Below, piece after piece: positions 41,839 to 52,274 of a stretch of 64,000 bases of DNA. Below the pieces are notes generated by a model, which saw nothing but the letters and a program-made list of their open reading frames with translations, made no database searches and was not told the DNA's origin. The translations under genes were made by a program, and so were the position numbers. How positions within the stretch are numbered: position 1 is the stretch's first letter; each line of letters begins with the position of its first letter. The DNA comes from Saccharothrix tamanrassetensis (GTDB lineage: Bacteria; Actinomycetota; Actinomycetes; Mycobacteriales; Pseudonocardiaceae): the NCBI RefSeq assembly GCF_014203665.1, contig NZ_JACHJN010000004.1:496001-560000 (forward strand), read 5' to 3'.

Positions 41839-43047
41839 ATGGTGGTCGTGTCGAACTCGTTGACCAGTGTCGCGGACCACCGGGAGCGGATCACCGGACT
41901 GCTGGGCGTGCTGCCGGTGGTGTCCCTGCCGGTGGTGGACTGCCTGGGGCTGGTGCTGGCGCAGGACCTGGTCGCGCCGATCGCGTTGCCGCCGTTCGAC
42001 AACTCGGCGATGGACGGCTACGCGGTGCGGGCGGCCGACCTGGCGTCGGTGCCGGTGGTGCTGCCGGTGGCGGACGACATCCCGGCCGGGCGCACGGCGT
42101 CGGCGCCGCTGGAGCCGGGCGCGGTGCACCGGATCATGACCGGCGCGCCGCTGCCGGCCGGGGCGGACGCCGTGGTGCAGGTGGAGTGGACCGACGGCGG
42201 CACGTCGTCGGTGCGGATCGACCGGGCCGTGCCGGCCGGGGCGAACGTGCGGCGGGCGGCGGACGACGTGGCGGTGGGCACGACGGTGCTGCGCGCGGGC
42301 ACCGTGCTGGGCCCGGCGCAGCTCGGGTTGGCGGCGGCGCTGGGGTTCGGCGCGCTGCCGGTGCGCCGGCGGCCCCGGGTGCTCGTGCTGTCGACCGGTT
42401 CGGAGCTGGTCGGGCCGGGCGAGCCGCTGGAGCCGGGGCAGATCTACGAGTCGAACGGCGTGATGCTGGCGGCGGCCGTGCGGGAGGCGGGCGGCGAGGC
42501 GGAGCTGCTGCGGTTCGTGCCCGACGACGTGGCCGAGTTCCACGCGGCGATCGGCCCGCGGCTGGCCGGGTTCGACCTGCTGCTGACCTCGGGCGGGGTG
42601 AGCGCCGGGGCGTACGAGGTGGTGAAGGACGCGTTCACCGGGCGCGGTGTGGAGTTCACGAAGGTCGCCATGCAGCCGGGCGGGCCGCAGGGCGCGGGCC
42701 GCTACCAGGGGGTGGCGGTGGCGACGCTGCCGGGCAACCCGGTGAGCGCGCAGGTGTCGTTCGAGGTGCTGGTCCGGCCCGCGCTGCGGGCGGCGATGGG
42801 GTTCCCGGACGTCGAGCGCCGGTCGGTCCGGGCGCGGCTCACCTCGCCGCTGACGTCCCCGGCGGGCCGCACCCAGTTCCGGCGGGGCAAATACGACCCC
42901 GAGTCGGGGCGGGTGGTGACGCCGGTCGGCGGGCCGGGGTCGCACCTGCTGTCCGCGTTGGCGATCAGCGACTGCCTGATCGAGGTGCCCGAGGACGTGA
43001 CGGAGCTGGCGGCCGGCGCGGAGGTGGTCGTCCGGTTCCTCCACTAG
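41839..43047 (+). CDS. moeA: Molybdopterin molybdotransferase MoeA
   Basis: MoeA inserts molybdate into adenylylated molybdopterin. The 402-residue protein shows LPPFDNSAMDGYAVRAADL, IMTGAPLPAGADAVVQVE, RRRPRVLVLSTGSELV, LLLTSGGVSAGAYEVVKDAF, VAMQPGGPQGAG and TLPGNPVSAQVSFEVLV, the full domain order of the family. The ATG at 41839 and a GTG at 41848 are both possible. It lies at the Rv0438c-equivalent place beside psd and pssA. Together with mog and moaC at the window start it completes late steps of cofactor synthesis. Confidence 0.95.
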   Translation: MVVVSNSLTSVADHRERITGLLGVLPVVSLPVVDCLGLVLAQDLVAPIALPPFDNSAMDGYAVRAADLASVPVVLPVADDIPAGRTASAPLEPGAVHRIMTGAPLPAGADAVVQVEWTDGGTSSVRIDRAVPAGANVRRAADDVAVGTTVLRAGTVLGPAQLGLAAALGFGALPVRRRPRVLVLSTGSELVGPGEPLEPGQIYESNGVMLAAAVREAGGEAELLRFVPDDVAEFHAAIGPRLAGFDLLLTSGGVSAGAYEVVKDAFTGRGVEFTKVAMQPGGPQGAGRYQGVAVATLPGNPVSAQVSFEVLVRPALRAAMGFPDVERRSVRARLTSPLTSPAGRTQFRRGKYDPESGRVVTPVGGPGSHLLSALAISDCLIEVPEDVTELAAGAEVVVRFLH

Positions 43048-43305
43048 GATTGTTCAACAATGGCGTGGTTCGACAAACCGCCCATTTCGACAATTCGGGG
43101 TGTCGGAATCGGTTGAGTACCGTGCGTTAATGCGTCCTCACTGAACGCTATTGATTACGCCATGTGACCCGGATTACACTCCCCGCACCCCGCTCCGGTG
43201 TGCGCGTGCGTTCGTCGGGGGACGCACGGGCACACCGGACGGGGGCCGGCACGCCGCCGGCGTAGCGTGTGGACGGCCGAAGCACTGCCCCGACACGGAA
43301 GAGCC
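43048..43305. promoter_or_regulatory. moeA-psd intergenic region with a perfect palindrome
   Basis: ATTGTTCAACAAT (43049-43061) starts two bases after the moeA stop. It matches the FadR/GntR-type operator pattern TNGTNNNACNA. The following 100 bp are less GC-rich than the surroundings (TTTCGACAATTCGG, GCGTTAATGCG, CTATTGATTACGCC) and probably contain the psd promoter. Confidence 0.5.
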
Positions 43306-44016
43306 ATGACCGTCGATCGCGACAAGCACAGTGGTGCCGTCTCCCACTTCCTGGACCTAGCGCGGGGGATCGTCCCCCCGATGCACCCCGCCGGCCGCCC
43401 GTTCGTGCTGGGCGCGGCCGTCGCGACCCTCCTGCTCCGCCGGTTCTCCCGGCGCGCGGGCGTGGTCGGCGGCCTGCTGACCGCGTGGGTCGCGTGGTTC
43501 TTCCGCGAACCCAAGCGCACCACCCCCACCCGTCCGGGCATCGCCGTGGCGCCCGCCGACGGGACGGTCTCGCACGTGGTGGAGGCCGTGCCGCCGGCCG
43601 AACTGGGTCTCGGCGAGGTGCCGATGACCCGCGTCAGCGTGTTCCTGTCCGTGTTCGACGTCCACGTGCAGCGCCTCCCGGTGGCCGGCGCGGTCCGCCG
43701 GGTCTCGTACCGGCCGGGCAAGTTCCTGTCCGCCGACCTGGACAAGGCCAGCGAGGACAACGAGCGCAACACGGTGTGGCTGACCTCGTCCGACGGGCAC
43801 GACGTGGTCGTCGTGCAGATCGCCGGCCTGGTGGCGCGGCGGATCGTGTGCCACGTGGCCGAGGGCGACGAGGTGGCCGTCGGCCAGACGTACGGCCTGA
43901 TCCGGTTCGGCTCGCGGGTCGACCTCTACGTACCCCGGGGCAGCCGGGTGCTGGTCGAAGCGGGCCAGCGCACCATCGGCGGCGAGACCGTGCTCGCCGA
44001 ACTCCCGGAGCTCTGA
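43306..44016 (+). CDS. psd: Phosphatidylserine decarboxylase
   Basis: Psd makes phosphatidylethanolamine from phosphatidylserine at the membrane. The 236-residue proenzyme is of the short type. Features are a hydrophobic N-terminal region (PFVLGAAVATLLLRRFSRRAGVVGGLLTAWVAWFFREPKR), VAPADGTVSHV, SVFLSVFDVHVQRLPVAG, and the C-terminal RFGSRVDLYVP. There Gly-Ser is the self-cleavage site that yields the pyruvoyl group. The ATG at 43306 follows GGAAG. It is followed four bases later by pssA, so the two successive steps of the pathway form an operon. Confidence 0.95.
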   Translation: MTVDRDKHSGAVSHFLDLARGIVPPMHPAGRPFVLGAAVATLLLRRFSRRAGVVGGLLTAWVAWFFREPKRTTPTRPGIAVAPADGTVSHVVEAVPPAELGLGEVPMTRVSVFLSVFDVHVQRLPVAGAVRRVSYRPGKFLSADLDKASEDNERNTVWLTSSDGHDVVVVQIAGLVARRIVCHVAEGDEVAVGQTYGLIRFGSRVDLYVPRGSRVLVEAGQRTIGGETVLAELPEL

Positions 44017-44020
44017 CCCG

Positions 44021-44992
44021 GTGGCGCCCAGCGGCCCGGGGGTGCGGCTGCTGCCCAACGCGATCACCGTGCTGGCGATGTGCGCCGGCCTGTCGGCGGT
44101 GCACTTCGCCATCAACAACCTCTACGGCGCGGCCATCGCGTCCATCGCCGTGGCGGCCGTCTTCGACGGCCTGGACGGCCGGATCGCCCGCCTGCTCGAC
44201 GCGACCAGCAAGATGGGCGCGGAACTGGACTCGCTGGCCGACGCGATCTCGTTCGGCGTGGCCCCGGCCCTGGTCATCTACGTGTGGAAGTTCGAACCGC
44301 ACCGCGAGGGCTGGGTGGTGGCGCTGATCTTCGCGGTCTGCATGGTGCTGCGCCTGGCCCGGTTCAACACCCTGCTGGACGTCGCGCAGCCGCCGTTCGC
44401 GAAGGAGTTCTTCGTCGGCGTGCCCGCGCCGGCGGGCGGCCTGCTGCTGCTGCTCCCGCTGATCCTGGAGGAGCAGATCCGGCAGCCGGGCTGGTGGTCG
44501 GACATCTGGGTGGTGGCGGCGTGGACGGTGGGCATCGCCCTGCTGCTGGTGAGCCGGATCCCGACCCTGTCGGTGAAGACGATCAGGGTTCCGCCGAAGG
44601 CCGTCGCGCCGCTGCTGGTGCTGGTGGGGCTGCTGGCGGCGGCCGTGATCACGTTCCCGCTGGTGGCGCTGAGCGCGGCGATGCTGGTCTACCTCGGCCA
44701 CCTGCCGTACTCGGTGCGCCGGTACCGGTGGCTGGCCAAGCACCCGGAGGCGTGGGAGGTGCCGGCGGCGGACCGCCGGGCGATCAAACGCGCGCACGGC
44801 GTGGCCGCGCGGCGGTTGGGCCTGCGCCGGCCGCTCGGTGGTCGGGTGGCGGGAGCGGCCATGCGAGCCGTCCGCAGGCCCCGTCGCGGCGTGGACCCGG
44901 CTCAGGTGGCGGCTGAGGCGAACGGTCAGCCGGGGCGGAACAAACGCCGGGGCTGGCGGCAGATCGGGCTTCGGCGTCACCACCGACCCTGA
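44021..44992 (+). CDS. pssA: CDP-diacylglycerol-serine O-phosphatidyltransferase
   Basis: PssA forms phosphatidylserine from CDP-diacylglycerol and serine. The CDP-alcohol phosphatidyltransferase motif is complete: FDGLDGRIARLL then GAELDSLAD near residues 48-74. The 323-residue protein has about eight hydrophobic helices. A basic C-terminal tail of some 70 residues (RRAIKRAHGVAARRLGLRRP onward) is longer than in many relatives. The GTG at 44021 is four bases after the psd stop. A strong hairpin follows. Confidence 0.95.
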   Translation: MAPSGPGVRLLPNAITVLAMCAGLSAVHFAINNLYGAAIASIAVAAVFDGLDGRIARLLDATSKMGAELDSLADAISFGVAPALVIYVWKFEPHREGWVVALIFAVCMVLRLARFNTLLDVAQPPFAKEFFVGVPAPAGGLLLLLPLILEEQIRQPGWWSDIWVVAAWTVGIALLLVSRIPTLSVKTIRVPPKAVAPLLVLVGLLAAAVITFPLVALSAAMLVYLGHLPYSVRRYRWLAKHPEAWEVPAADRRAIKRAHGVAARRLGLRRPLGGRVAGAAMRAVRRPRRGVDPAQVAAEANGQPGRNKRRGWRQIGLRRHHRP

Positions 44993-44998
44993 CTGTTC

Positions 44999-45042
44999 GC
45001 GGGGCCGGGGGCCGGCACCTCGGGTGCGGCCCCCGGCCCCGC
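44999..45042 (+). terminator. Terminator hairpin after pssA
   Basis: GCGGGGCCGGGGGCC (44999-45013) and its exact complement (45028-45042) form a 15-bp GC stem with a 14-nt loop, six bases after the pssA stop. No T-run. It separates psd-pssA from the ATPase gene. Confidence 0.75.
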
Positions 45043-45226
45043 TCATCTCCGGGAACGCCCGCTCCTGCCCGCCAACCGCGTTACTTGCCGGACGCGTCCA
45101 CTGCCGACCGTGCCGCTTGCCGGCGAGCGCGGCCTGGCGTCCAGCGCGCGGCAGACCGTGCCGGCGAGCTACCGCTCACGCCCGTGTTCCGGCGCCGGGG
45201 AGCAGCCGTTGGCCTAGGCTCGCCCT

Positions 45227-47422
45227 GTGATCACGTTGACCGCCCGCCTCTCCCCCTCGGCCCTCGACACCCGGCGCGGAGTCGTTCGGCTGCACCCCGA
45301 GGTGCTGGACGCGCTCGGGCTGCGCGCCTGGGACGCGGTGCGGTTGACGGGCGCCCGGGTCAGTTCCGCCCTCGCCGCCGCCGGTGACGGAGCGCCCGGC
45401 GTGGTCCTGGTCGACGACGTCACGCTGTCCAACCTCGGTGTCACCGAAGGCTCGGAGGTCGTGGTCGCGCCGGTCGAGGTGTCGGGCGCGCGCTCGGTCA
45501 CGGTCGCCGGGTCGCGGCTGGCCAGCACCTCGCTGACGCCGGAGACGCTGCGGATGGCGTTGACCGGCAAGGTGCTCACCGTCGGCGACGCCGTGTCCCT
45601 GCTCCCCCAGGACCTCGCGCCACCGCCCGGCGTCGACGTCAGCGTCACCCGCCGCAAGCTGTCCAACGCCATCGGCATGACCTGGACGAACGAGCTGCTG
45701 ACGATCACCTCGGTGGAGCCCTCCGGCGGGCCGGTGGCCGTGCAGCCGTCCACGGTCGTCGGCTGGCGCGACGGCGCGCGCACCGGGGACGCGCCGCCCA
45801 CCCCGGTCGCCGCGGCCGTCCCGGTCGCCGAAGCCGCCACCGGACAACCCCGGGTCGAACCCGTGCCCATCGCCGACCTGGTCGGCCAGCAGGACGCCGC
45901 CCGCCGCCTCGGCGAGTGGCTCGACCTCACCTTCAGCCACCCGGAACTGCTGACCCGCCTCGGCGCGGCCCCCAGGCTCGCCGCCCTGGTCAGCGGACCG
46001 GAAGGCGTCGGCAAGACCACGCTGGTCCGGGCGGTCGCGCACAGCGTGGGCGCGCAGGTCGTCGAACTCGCCGCGCCGAGCATCGCGGTGCTGGAAGCCA
46101 ACGCCACGGCCAAGCGACTCGCCGACGCCATCGCGTCCGCCACGTCCCCCGCCGTGCTGCTGCTGACCGACGTGGAAGCCCTGCTCCCCGCCCACGACCA
46201 GCCGCCCGTGGCCACCGTCGTGCTGGACTCGCTGCGTGCGGCGGCCCGGCAGCCCGGCTTCGCGCTCGTCGTGACCAGCGCGCACCCGGAGGCCATCGAC
46301 CCGCGGCTGCGCGTTCCCGAGCTGGTGGACCGCGAGCTGGTGCTACCGCTGCCCGACGGCGTGGTGCGGACGGACCTGCTGCGGGTGCTGCTGCGCGACG
46401 TGCCGCTGGAGTCCGATGTGGACCTGGGGGCGATCGCCGACCGGACACCGGGTTTCGTCGCGGCCGACCTGGTCGCGTTGCGTCGCGAGGCGGCCGTGCG
46501 GTCGGCTCTGCGGCAACGTGATGTCGCCGAACCGCATGTGGCGCAACAGGATCTCGTGGGTGCGCTGGACACCGTCCGACCGATCTCCATGTCCACTTCG
46601 GACACCCTGCGCACCGGCGGCCTGACGTTGGACGACGTCGGCGACATGGTGGAGGTCAAGCAGGCGCTCACCGAAGCCGCACTGTGGCCGCTGCAGTACC
46701 CGGACTCGTTCGCGCGCCTGGGTGTCGCCCCGCCGCGCGGACTGCTGCTGTACGGACCGCCGGGGTGCGGCAAGACGTTCCTGGTGCGGGCGCTGGCGGG
46801 CACCGGGCGGCTGAACGTGCTGTCGGTCAAGGGCGCCGAGCTGATGGACAAGTTCGTCGGCGAGTCCGAGCGCGCGGTGCGCGAACTGTTCCGCCGGGCC
46901 GCCGAAGCCGCGCCCGCGCTGGTGTTCCTGGACGAGGTGGACTCCCTCGCACCCCGCCGCGGCCAGTCCTCGGACTCCGGGGTGGCCGACCGGGTGGTGG
47001 CCGCGTTGCTGACGGAGTTGGACGGGGTCGAGCCGCTGCGGGACGTGATCGTGCTGGGGGCGACCAACCGGCCCGAGCTGATCGACCCGGCGCTGCTGCG
47101 GCCGGGGCGGTTGGAGCGGCTGGTGTACGTGCCGCCGCCGGACGCGGAGGCGCGCACCGAGATCCTGCGGGCGTCGGCGCGGAACACGCCGTTGGCCGAG
47201 GACGTCGACCTGGTGGCGTTGGCGGGTGAGCTCGACGGGTACTCGGCGGCGGACTGCGCGGCGCTGGTCCGGGAGGCGGCGTTGACCGCGATGCGGGAGT
47301 CGTTGTCGGCGGCGGAGGTGACGGCGGCTCACTTGGCGGCGGCGCGGACAGCGGTGCGGCCTTCGTTGGATCCGGGGCAGTTGGCGGCGTTGGCGGCTTA
47401 TGCGGAGTCGCGCGGCAACTAG
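45227..47422 (+). CDS. Cdc48-like tandem AAA+ ATPase (Rv0435c type)
   Basis: The 731-residue protein has a Cdc48-N-like domain (residues 1-185: double-psi barrel LSPSALDTRRGVVRLHPEVLDALGLRAWDAV) and two AAA+ modules. D1 has Walker A SGPEGVGKTT (257-266) but a weakened Walker B, LLLTDVEALL, with DVE in place of DE. D2 has Walker A YGPPGCGKTF, Walker B LVFLDEVDSLAPRRG, sensor 1 LGATNRPELID and the arginine fingers in LLRPGRLERLVYV. D1 may bind without efficient hydrolysis. In Mycobacterium the equivalent gene follows pssA as here. A protein-unfolding role is inferred from the family. Confidence 0.93.
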   Translation: MITLTARLSPSALDTRRGVVRLHPEVLDALGLRAWDAVRLTGARVSSALAAAGDGAPGVVLVDDVTLSNLGVTEGSEVVVAPVEVSGARSVTVAGSRLASTSLTPETLRMALTGKVLTVGDAVSLLPQDLAPPPGVDVSVTRRKLSNAIGMTWTNELLTITSVEPSGGPVAVQPSTVVGWRDGARTGDAPPTPVAAAVPVAEAATGQPRVEPVPIADLVGQQDAARRLGEWLDLTFSHPELLTRLGAAPRLAALVSGPEGVGKTTLVRAVAHSVGAQVVELAAPSIAVLEANATAKRLADAIASATSPAVLLLTDVEALLPAHDQPPVATVVLDSLRAAARQPGFALVVTSAHPEAIDPRLRVPELVDRELVLPLPDGVVRTDLLRVLLRDVPLESDVDLGAIADRTPGFVAADLVALRREAAVRSALRQRDVAEPHVAQQDLVGALDTVRPISMSTSDTLRTGGLTLDDVGDMVEVKQALTEAALWPLQYPDSFARLGVAPPRGLLLYGPPGCGKTFLVRALAGTGRLNVLSVKGAELMDKFVGESERAVRELFRRAAEAAPALVFLDEVDSLAPRRGQSSDSGVADRVVAALLTELDGVEPLRDVIVLGATNRPELIDPALLRPGRLERLVYVPPPDAEARTEILRASARNTPLAEDVDLVALAGELDGYSAADCAALVREAALTAMRESLSAAEVTAAHLAAARTAVRPSLDPGQLAALAAYAESRGN

Positions 47423-47501
47423 AGCCCGCCGCTGCGAGTGCCGCGGGGCAGCAGAAGCGCAGGGGTTGGGGCTTCGAGCGTCGGGCGGGTTCGGCCGAGG
47501 G

Positions 47502-48143
47502 TCAGATCTTGCCGGGAGAAGGGCCCTGGTAGTCGTTGGTCACTATCACGATGATGCCGGCGTGGGCGCTCTCGATGCCGTCGAACCGGGGCTTGACCTC
47601 GGCCTTCAGCGCCTGCGCCAGCTGCTGCGCGGACGCTTCCTCGTCCGTTCCCGGGCGGAAGTAGACCGTGGTGGTGGGGATCTGGCCCTGGGAGTAGTTG
47701 CCGGTGTCCGCGACTTCCCAGCCGGCTCGGCGGATGTCGTCCGACGCCTTCGCCGCCAGGCCGACCACGGTGCTGTTGTTGTAGACGCGCACCGGGGGCT
47801 TGGCGGGCACCGTGACCGGCGGGGGCGCGGCGGTCGTGCTGCCGGCGGCGCCCGGAACGGTGGTGGGCGCCGGGGTGTCCGGTGCGGCGGGCGACGTGGT
47901 GGTCGGTGCCGCCGCCGACGTGCTGCCCGACGAGGTGCTGCCCGACGACGGGGTGTCGGAGGAGTTGGTCGGTTGTTGGCTGGACGGCGGCGCGCTGCTC
48001 TGCTGCGCGCCGGTGTCGGGATCGTCGCCGCCGATGAAGAGGCTGGTCACGCCGATCACCAGGGCGATGACCGCCACGCCGATCAGGGCGTAGCCCGCCG
48101 CGCGGGCGGGGTGGGCGGAGCCTGCGGGTTCGGGGTTGGTCAT
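47502..48143 (-). CDS. LytR C-terminal domain membrane protein (Rv0431-like)
   Basis: The 213-residue protein has a short cytoplasmic start ([15 protein letters not shown]), a TM helix (AGYALIGVAVIALVIGVTSLFIGG), a Ser/Thr/Pro-rich external linker of about 75 residues and a C-terminal LytR_C domain (PPVRVYNNSTVVGLAAKASDDIRRAGWEVADTGN to IIVIVTNDYQG). LytR_C domains occur alone or fused to LCP enzymes that attach glycopolymers to peptidoglycan; alone they have no proven activity. The ATG at 48143 overlaps the DUF3263 stop (ATGA). Confidence 0.88.
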   Translation of the reverse strand: MTNPEPAGSAHPARAAGYALIGVAVIALVIGVTSLFIGGDDPDTGAQQSSAPPSSQQPTNSSDTPSSGSTSSGSTSAAAPTTTSPAAPDTPAPTTVPGAAGSTTAAPPPVTVPAKPPVRVYNNSTVVGLAAKASDDIRRAGWEVADTGNYSQGQIPTTTVYFRPGTDEEASAQQLAQALKAEVKPRFDGIESAHAGIIVIVTNDYQGPSPGKI

Positions 48144-48436
48144 CGGCGCTCGACACCCAGTCGCCTCGCCGCGCGGGCCCTCGCCCGACCTGACCGCGAC
48201 CGCCTCAGCCGCTTGACCAACATCGGATCCGCAGCCAAGGCCTCTTCCTTCTCCAGCAACGCGTTCAGCAATTGGTAATACCGCGTGGGTGACAGGTCGA
48301 ACAGCTCCTTGATGGCCTGCTCCTTGGCGCCCGCGTACTTCCACCACTGGCGTTCGAAGGCCAGGATCGCGCGCTCCCGGTCGTCCAGACCGTCGTCCGG
48401 CCCCTCCGCCGGCACCAGTGCCTCTGCGGCGTCCAC
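48140..48436 (-). CDS. DUF3263 protein (Rv0430-like)
   Basis: This 98-residue protein carries the DUF3263 core, [46 protein letters not shown], which has a helix-turn-helix-like character, and a very basic tail ([19 protein letters not shown]) that could bind DNA or RNA. The GTG at 48436 follows GAGGAG. It is coupled with the LytR_C gene and divergent from def, the same triplet as in Mycobacterium. Function unknown. Confidence 0.88.
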   Translation of the reverse strand: MDAAEALVPAEGPDDGLDDRERAILAFERQWWKYAGAKEQAIKELFDLSPTRYYQLLNALLEKEEALAADPMLVKRLRRSRSGRARARAARRLGVERR

Positions 48437-48548
48437 TCTGGCTCCTCAGCCGTGCCTCTGCGTGGGTGCCATTACATCACGTGATCTTGGTCCGGGTCGG
48501 TTCATCAGTCGGCGCGTCACCCACTACTCGCCGGATAGGCTGCACGCC

Positions 48549-49133
48549 ATGGCAGTTCTCCCGATCGTCATCGCCGGCGAGCCCGTGCTCCACCACCCGA
48601 CCCGCCCGGTCGAGGTGTTCGACGACGCGTTGCGCGCGCTGGTCGACGACATGTTCGAGACCATGGCGGCGGCGCGCGGGGTGGGTCTCGCGGCCAACCA
48701 GGTCGGTGTCGACCTGCGCGTGTTCGTCTACGACTGCCCCGACGACGAGGGCAACCGGTTCCGCGGCGTGGTGGCGAACCCGGTGCTGGAGACCTCCGAG
48801 ATCCCGCTGGGCATGCCGGATCCGGACGACGACTACGAGGGCTGCCTGTCCGCTCCCGGCGAGTCGTACCCGACGGGGCGCGCGGCGTGGGCGAAGGTGA
48901 CCGGCTTCGACGGCGAGGGCAAGCCGGTGGAGGTGGAGGGCACCGGTTTCTTCGCCCGCTGCCTGCAGCACGAGACCGACCACCTGAACGGCATCATCTA
49001 CCTGGACCGGCTGGTGGGACGGCACAAGCGGGCGGCCCGGAAGATGGTCAAGGCGAACGGCTGGGGCGTGCCCGGCCTGAGCTGGGATCCGGCCACCTCC
49101 GAGGACCCGTTCGCGGACGGGGACGACGAGTAG
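48549..49133 (+). CDS. def: Peptide deformylase
   Basis: Def removes the N-formyl group from new proteins. The 194-residue metalloenzyme has all three motifs: [10 protein letters not shown] (Asn replacing the common Pro of GxGxAAPQ), EGCLSAPGE with the Cys ligand, and [10 protein letters not shown] with the two His ligands and catalytic Glu. A basic then acidic C-terminal tail follows the catalytic domain, as in mycobacterial enzymes. The ATG at 48549 starts the [17 protein letters not shown] segment; upstream in-frame sequence is not coding-like. Confidence 0.95.
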   Translation: MAVLPIVIAGEPVLHHPTRPVEVFDDALRALVDDMFETMAAARGVGLAANQVGVDLRVFVYDCPDDEGNRFRGVVANPVLETSEIPLGMPDPDDDYEGCLSAPGESYPTGRAAWAKVTGFDGEGKPVEVEGTGFFARCLQHETDHLNGIIYLDRLVGRHKRAARKMVKANGWGVPGLSWDPATSEDPFADGDDE

Positions 49134-49185
49134 CACCGCCCGGCCACCCCGGAAAACCGCTCGACGGCGGGGTGACGATGGCCGC

Positions 49186-49782
49186 ATGTGGAGCAACCTG
49201 GCCGCGCTCGTCGCGGCGTCCTTCCTGATCGCGCTGTCGCCCGGCCCCGGTACGGCGCTGGTGCTGCGACAGTCGGTCCGGGGACGCGCGAGTGCGCTGG
49301 CCACGGTGTTCGGCATGGAGATCGCGGTCGCGGTGTGGGCGGTGGCGGCCGCGCTCGGCCTGTCCGTGCTGCTCACCGCGTCCGAAGTGGCCTACCACTC
49401 GCTGCGCATCGCGGGTGCGGTGTTCCTGGTCTACCTGGGCGTGAAGGCGTTCCGGTCGGCGAGCGGGCCGCTGCCCGAGGCGCCGCCGGCGGGCCACGCG
49501 TTCCGCGCGGGCCTGGTGGTGAACCTGGCCAACCCGAAGTTGGGCGTGTTCGCGATCTCGTTCCTGCCGCAGTTCCTGCCCGCCGGGTCCGGTCGCGGCA
49601 CGCTGCTGCTGTTCGCGCTGGTCTGGGTGGCCGTCGACACGCTGTGGTACCTGGTGGTGGTGGGCGTGCTAGACCGGGTCCGCGGCCGGCTCACCCGTTC
49701 GCGGGTGCGCCGGGCTCTCGAGCGGGTCTCCGGCGGCGTCCTGATCGCGCTGGGCCTTCGACTGGTGTTCGACCCGCGCTGA
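49186..49782 (+). CDS. LysE/RhtB family exporter
   Basis: The 198-residue membrane protein has six hydrophobic segments and the family start FLIALSPGPGTALVLRQSVRGR. FRAGLVVNLANPKLGVFAISFLPQF is the conserved central region. Family members export amino acids such as lysine or homoserine; the cargo here is unknown. Its last 114 bp overlap the convergent zinc-ribbon gene on the other strand. Confidence 0.92.
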   Translation: MWSNLAALVAASFLIALSPGPGTALVLRQSVRGRASALATVFGMEIAVAVWAVAAALGLSVLLTASEVAYHSLRIAGAVFLVYLGVKAFRSASGPLPEAPPAGHAFRAGLVVNLANPKLGVFAISFLPQFLPAGSGRGTLLLFALVWVAVDTLWYLVVVGVLDRVRGRLTRSRVRRALERVSGGVLIALGLRLVFDPR

Positions 49783-50421
49783 CCGCCGCCACGGCACCTC
49801 CGGGAACCCGGCCAGCTCGACGTGCGACGTGCAACCGGCCAGGTCGGCGTACCCGCCCGCGATGACGTGGGCGCGGATGCGCTGCACCTGGCCGACCGTC
49901 GGCAGCTCACCGACCAGCAGGAACGGCAGCAGCAGTCGCCACGCCCGCACCACGGTCGGCCGCCGCCGGTGGGGCGCCCGCAGCACCGCCCGCGCCACCC
50001 GGAGGGCGTGCTCCCCGGCCGTGATGGCGTCCGGGAACCCGGCGTGGTCCCACGACCACCGCAGCCCCTCGGCCATCGCGCACCGCACGCAGTCCACCGG
50101 TCCGGTGCCGGGTTCGACGCCGCACTGCGAGCACGAGACGAGCGTCATGGCCCAGTCGGTGCACGTCCACGGGTGCCGGCCCACCTCGTCGGCCAGCACG
50201 AGTTCGGCCAGCTCACGCTCCCCGGCGCCGCCCTCGGTGAGCTTCTCGGCGGCGAGCAGCTCCTGCCAGTCGAGCAGCCAGTACTGGTCCACCAGTTCGG
50301 CGCAGTAGCGGCATTCGGGGTAACCGCGGCCGGCGAGGTCGCCGCACGACGGGCACGGCGAAACCGCAGCGGGGCGGGCCACGCGCCGCGCGCCGGGCGG
50401 GAACGGCTGGTGATCAGCCAC
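49669..50421 (-). CDS. Hypothetical protein with duplicated zinc-ribbon modules
   Basis: The 250-residue product contains two equally spaced CxxC-x10-CxxC modules: Cys23/26/37/40 (CPSCGDLAGRGYPECRYC) and Cys97/100/111/114 (CSQC to CVRC). A Trp-rich segment lies between (YWLLDWQELL). A helical half follows, then a polar tail after residue 205. The eight Cys point to two structural zinc sites; I do not recognise the family. The GTG at 50421 is divergent from thiC. The 3' end overlaps lysE antisense by 114 bp, so the last 38 residues, which are polar and of low complexity, are less certain. Confidence 0.7.
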   Translation of the reverse strand: MADHQPFPPGARRVARPAAVSPCPSCGDLAGRGYPECRYCAELVDQYWLLDWQELLAAEKLTEGGAGERELAELVLADEVGRHPWTCTDWAMTLVSCSQCGVEPGTGPVDCVRCAMAEGLRWSWDHAGFPDAITAGEHALRVARAVLRAPHRRRPTVVRAWRLLLPFLLVGELPTVGQVQRIRAHVIAGGYADLAGCTSHVELAGFPEVPWRRSARVEHQSKAQRDQDAAGDPLESPAHPRTGEPAADPV

Positions 50422-50500
50422 GCGGTGAAAGGTACGCGCAAACCGGCCCCCTTGGCATCCGCACGGCGGCCTGGCTATGGTCGGGCGGACAACTCAACAT

Positions 50501-52266
<1,766 letters not shown>

Positions 52267-52274
<8 letters not shown>

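Noticed and set aside
44838-45230. 130-codon plus-strand frame between pssA and the ATPase gene
   Set aside because: It overlaps the pssA 3' end in another frame and crosses the terminator hairpin; composition is Arg/Ala-rich shadow.
48476-48485. Palindrome ATCACGTGAT between DUF3263 and def
   Set aside because: A ten-base palindrome of this type is expected by chance in 64 kb; no second copy or known regulator supports it.
48285-48548. N-terminal extension of peptide deformylase
   Set aside because: The added 88 residues lie over the divergent DUF3263 promoter and start; the ATG at 48549 matches the normal family beginning.
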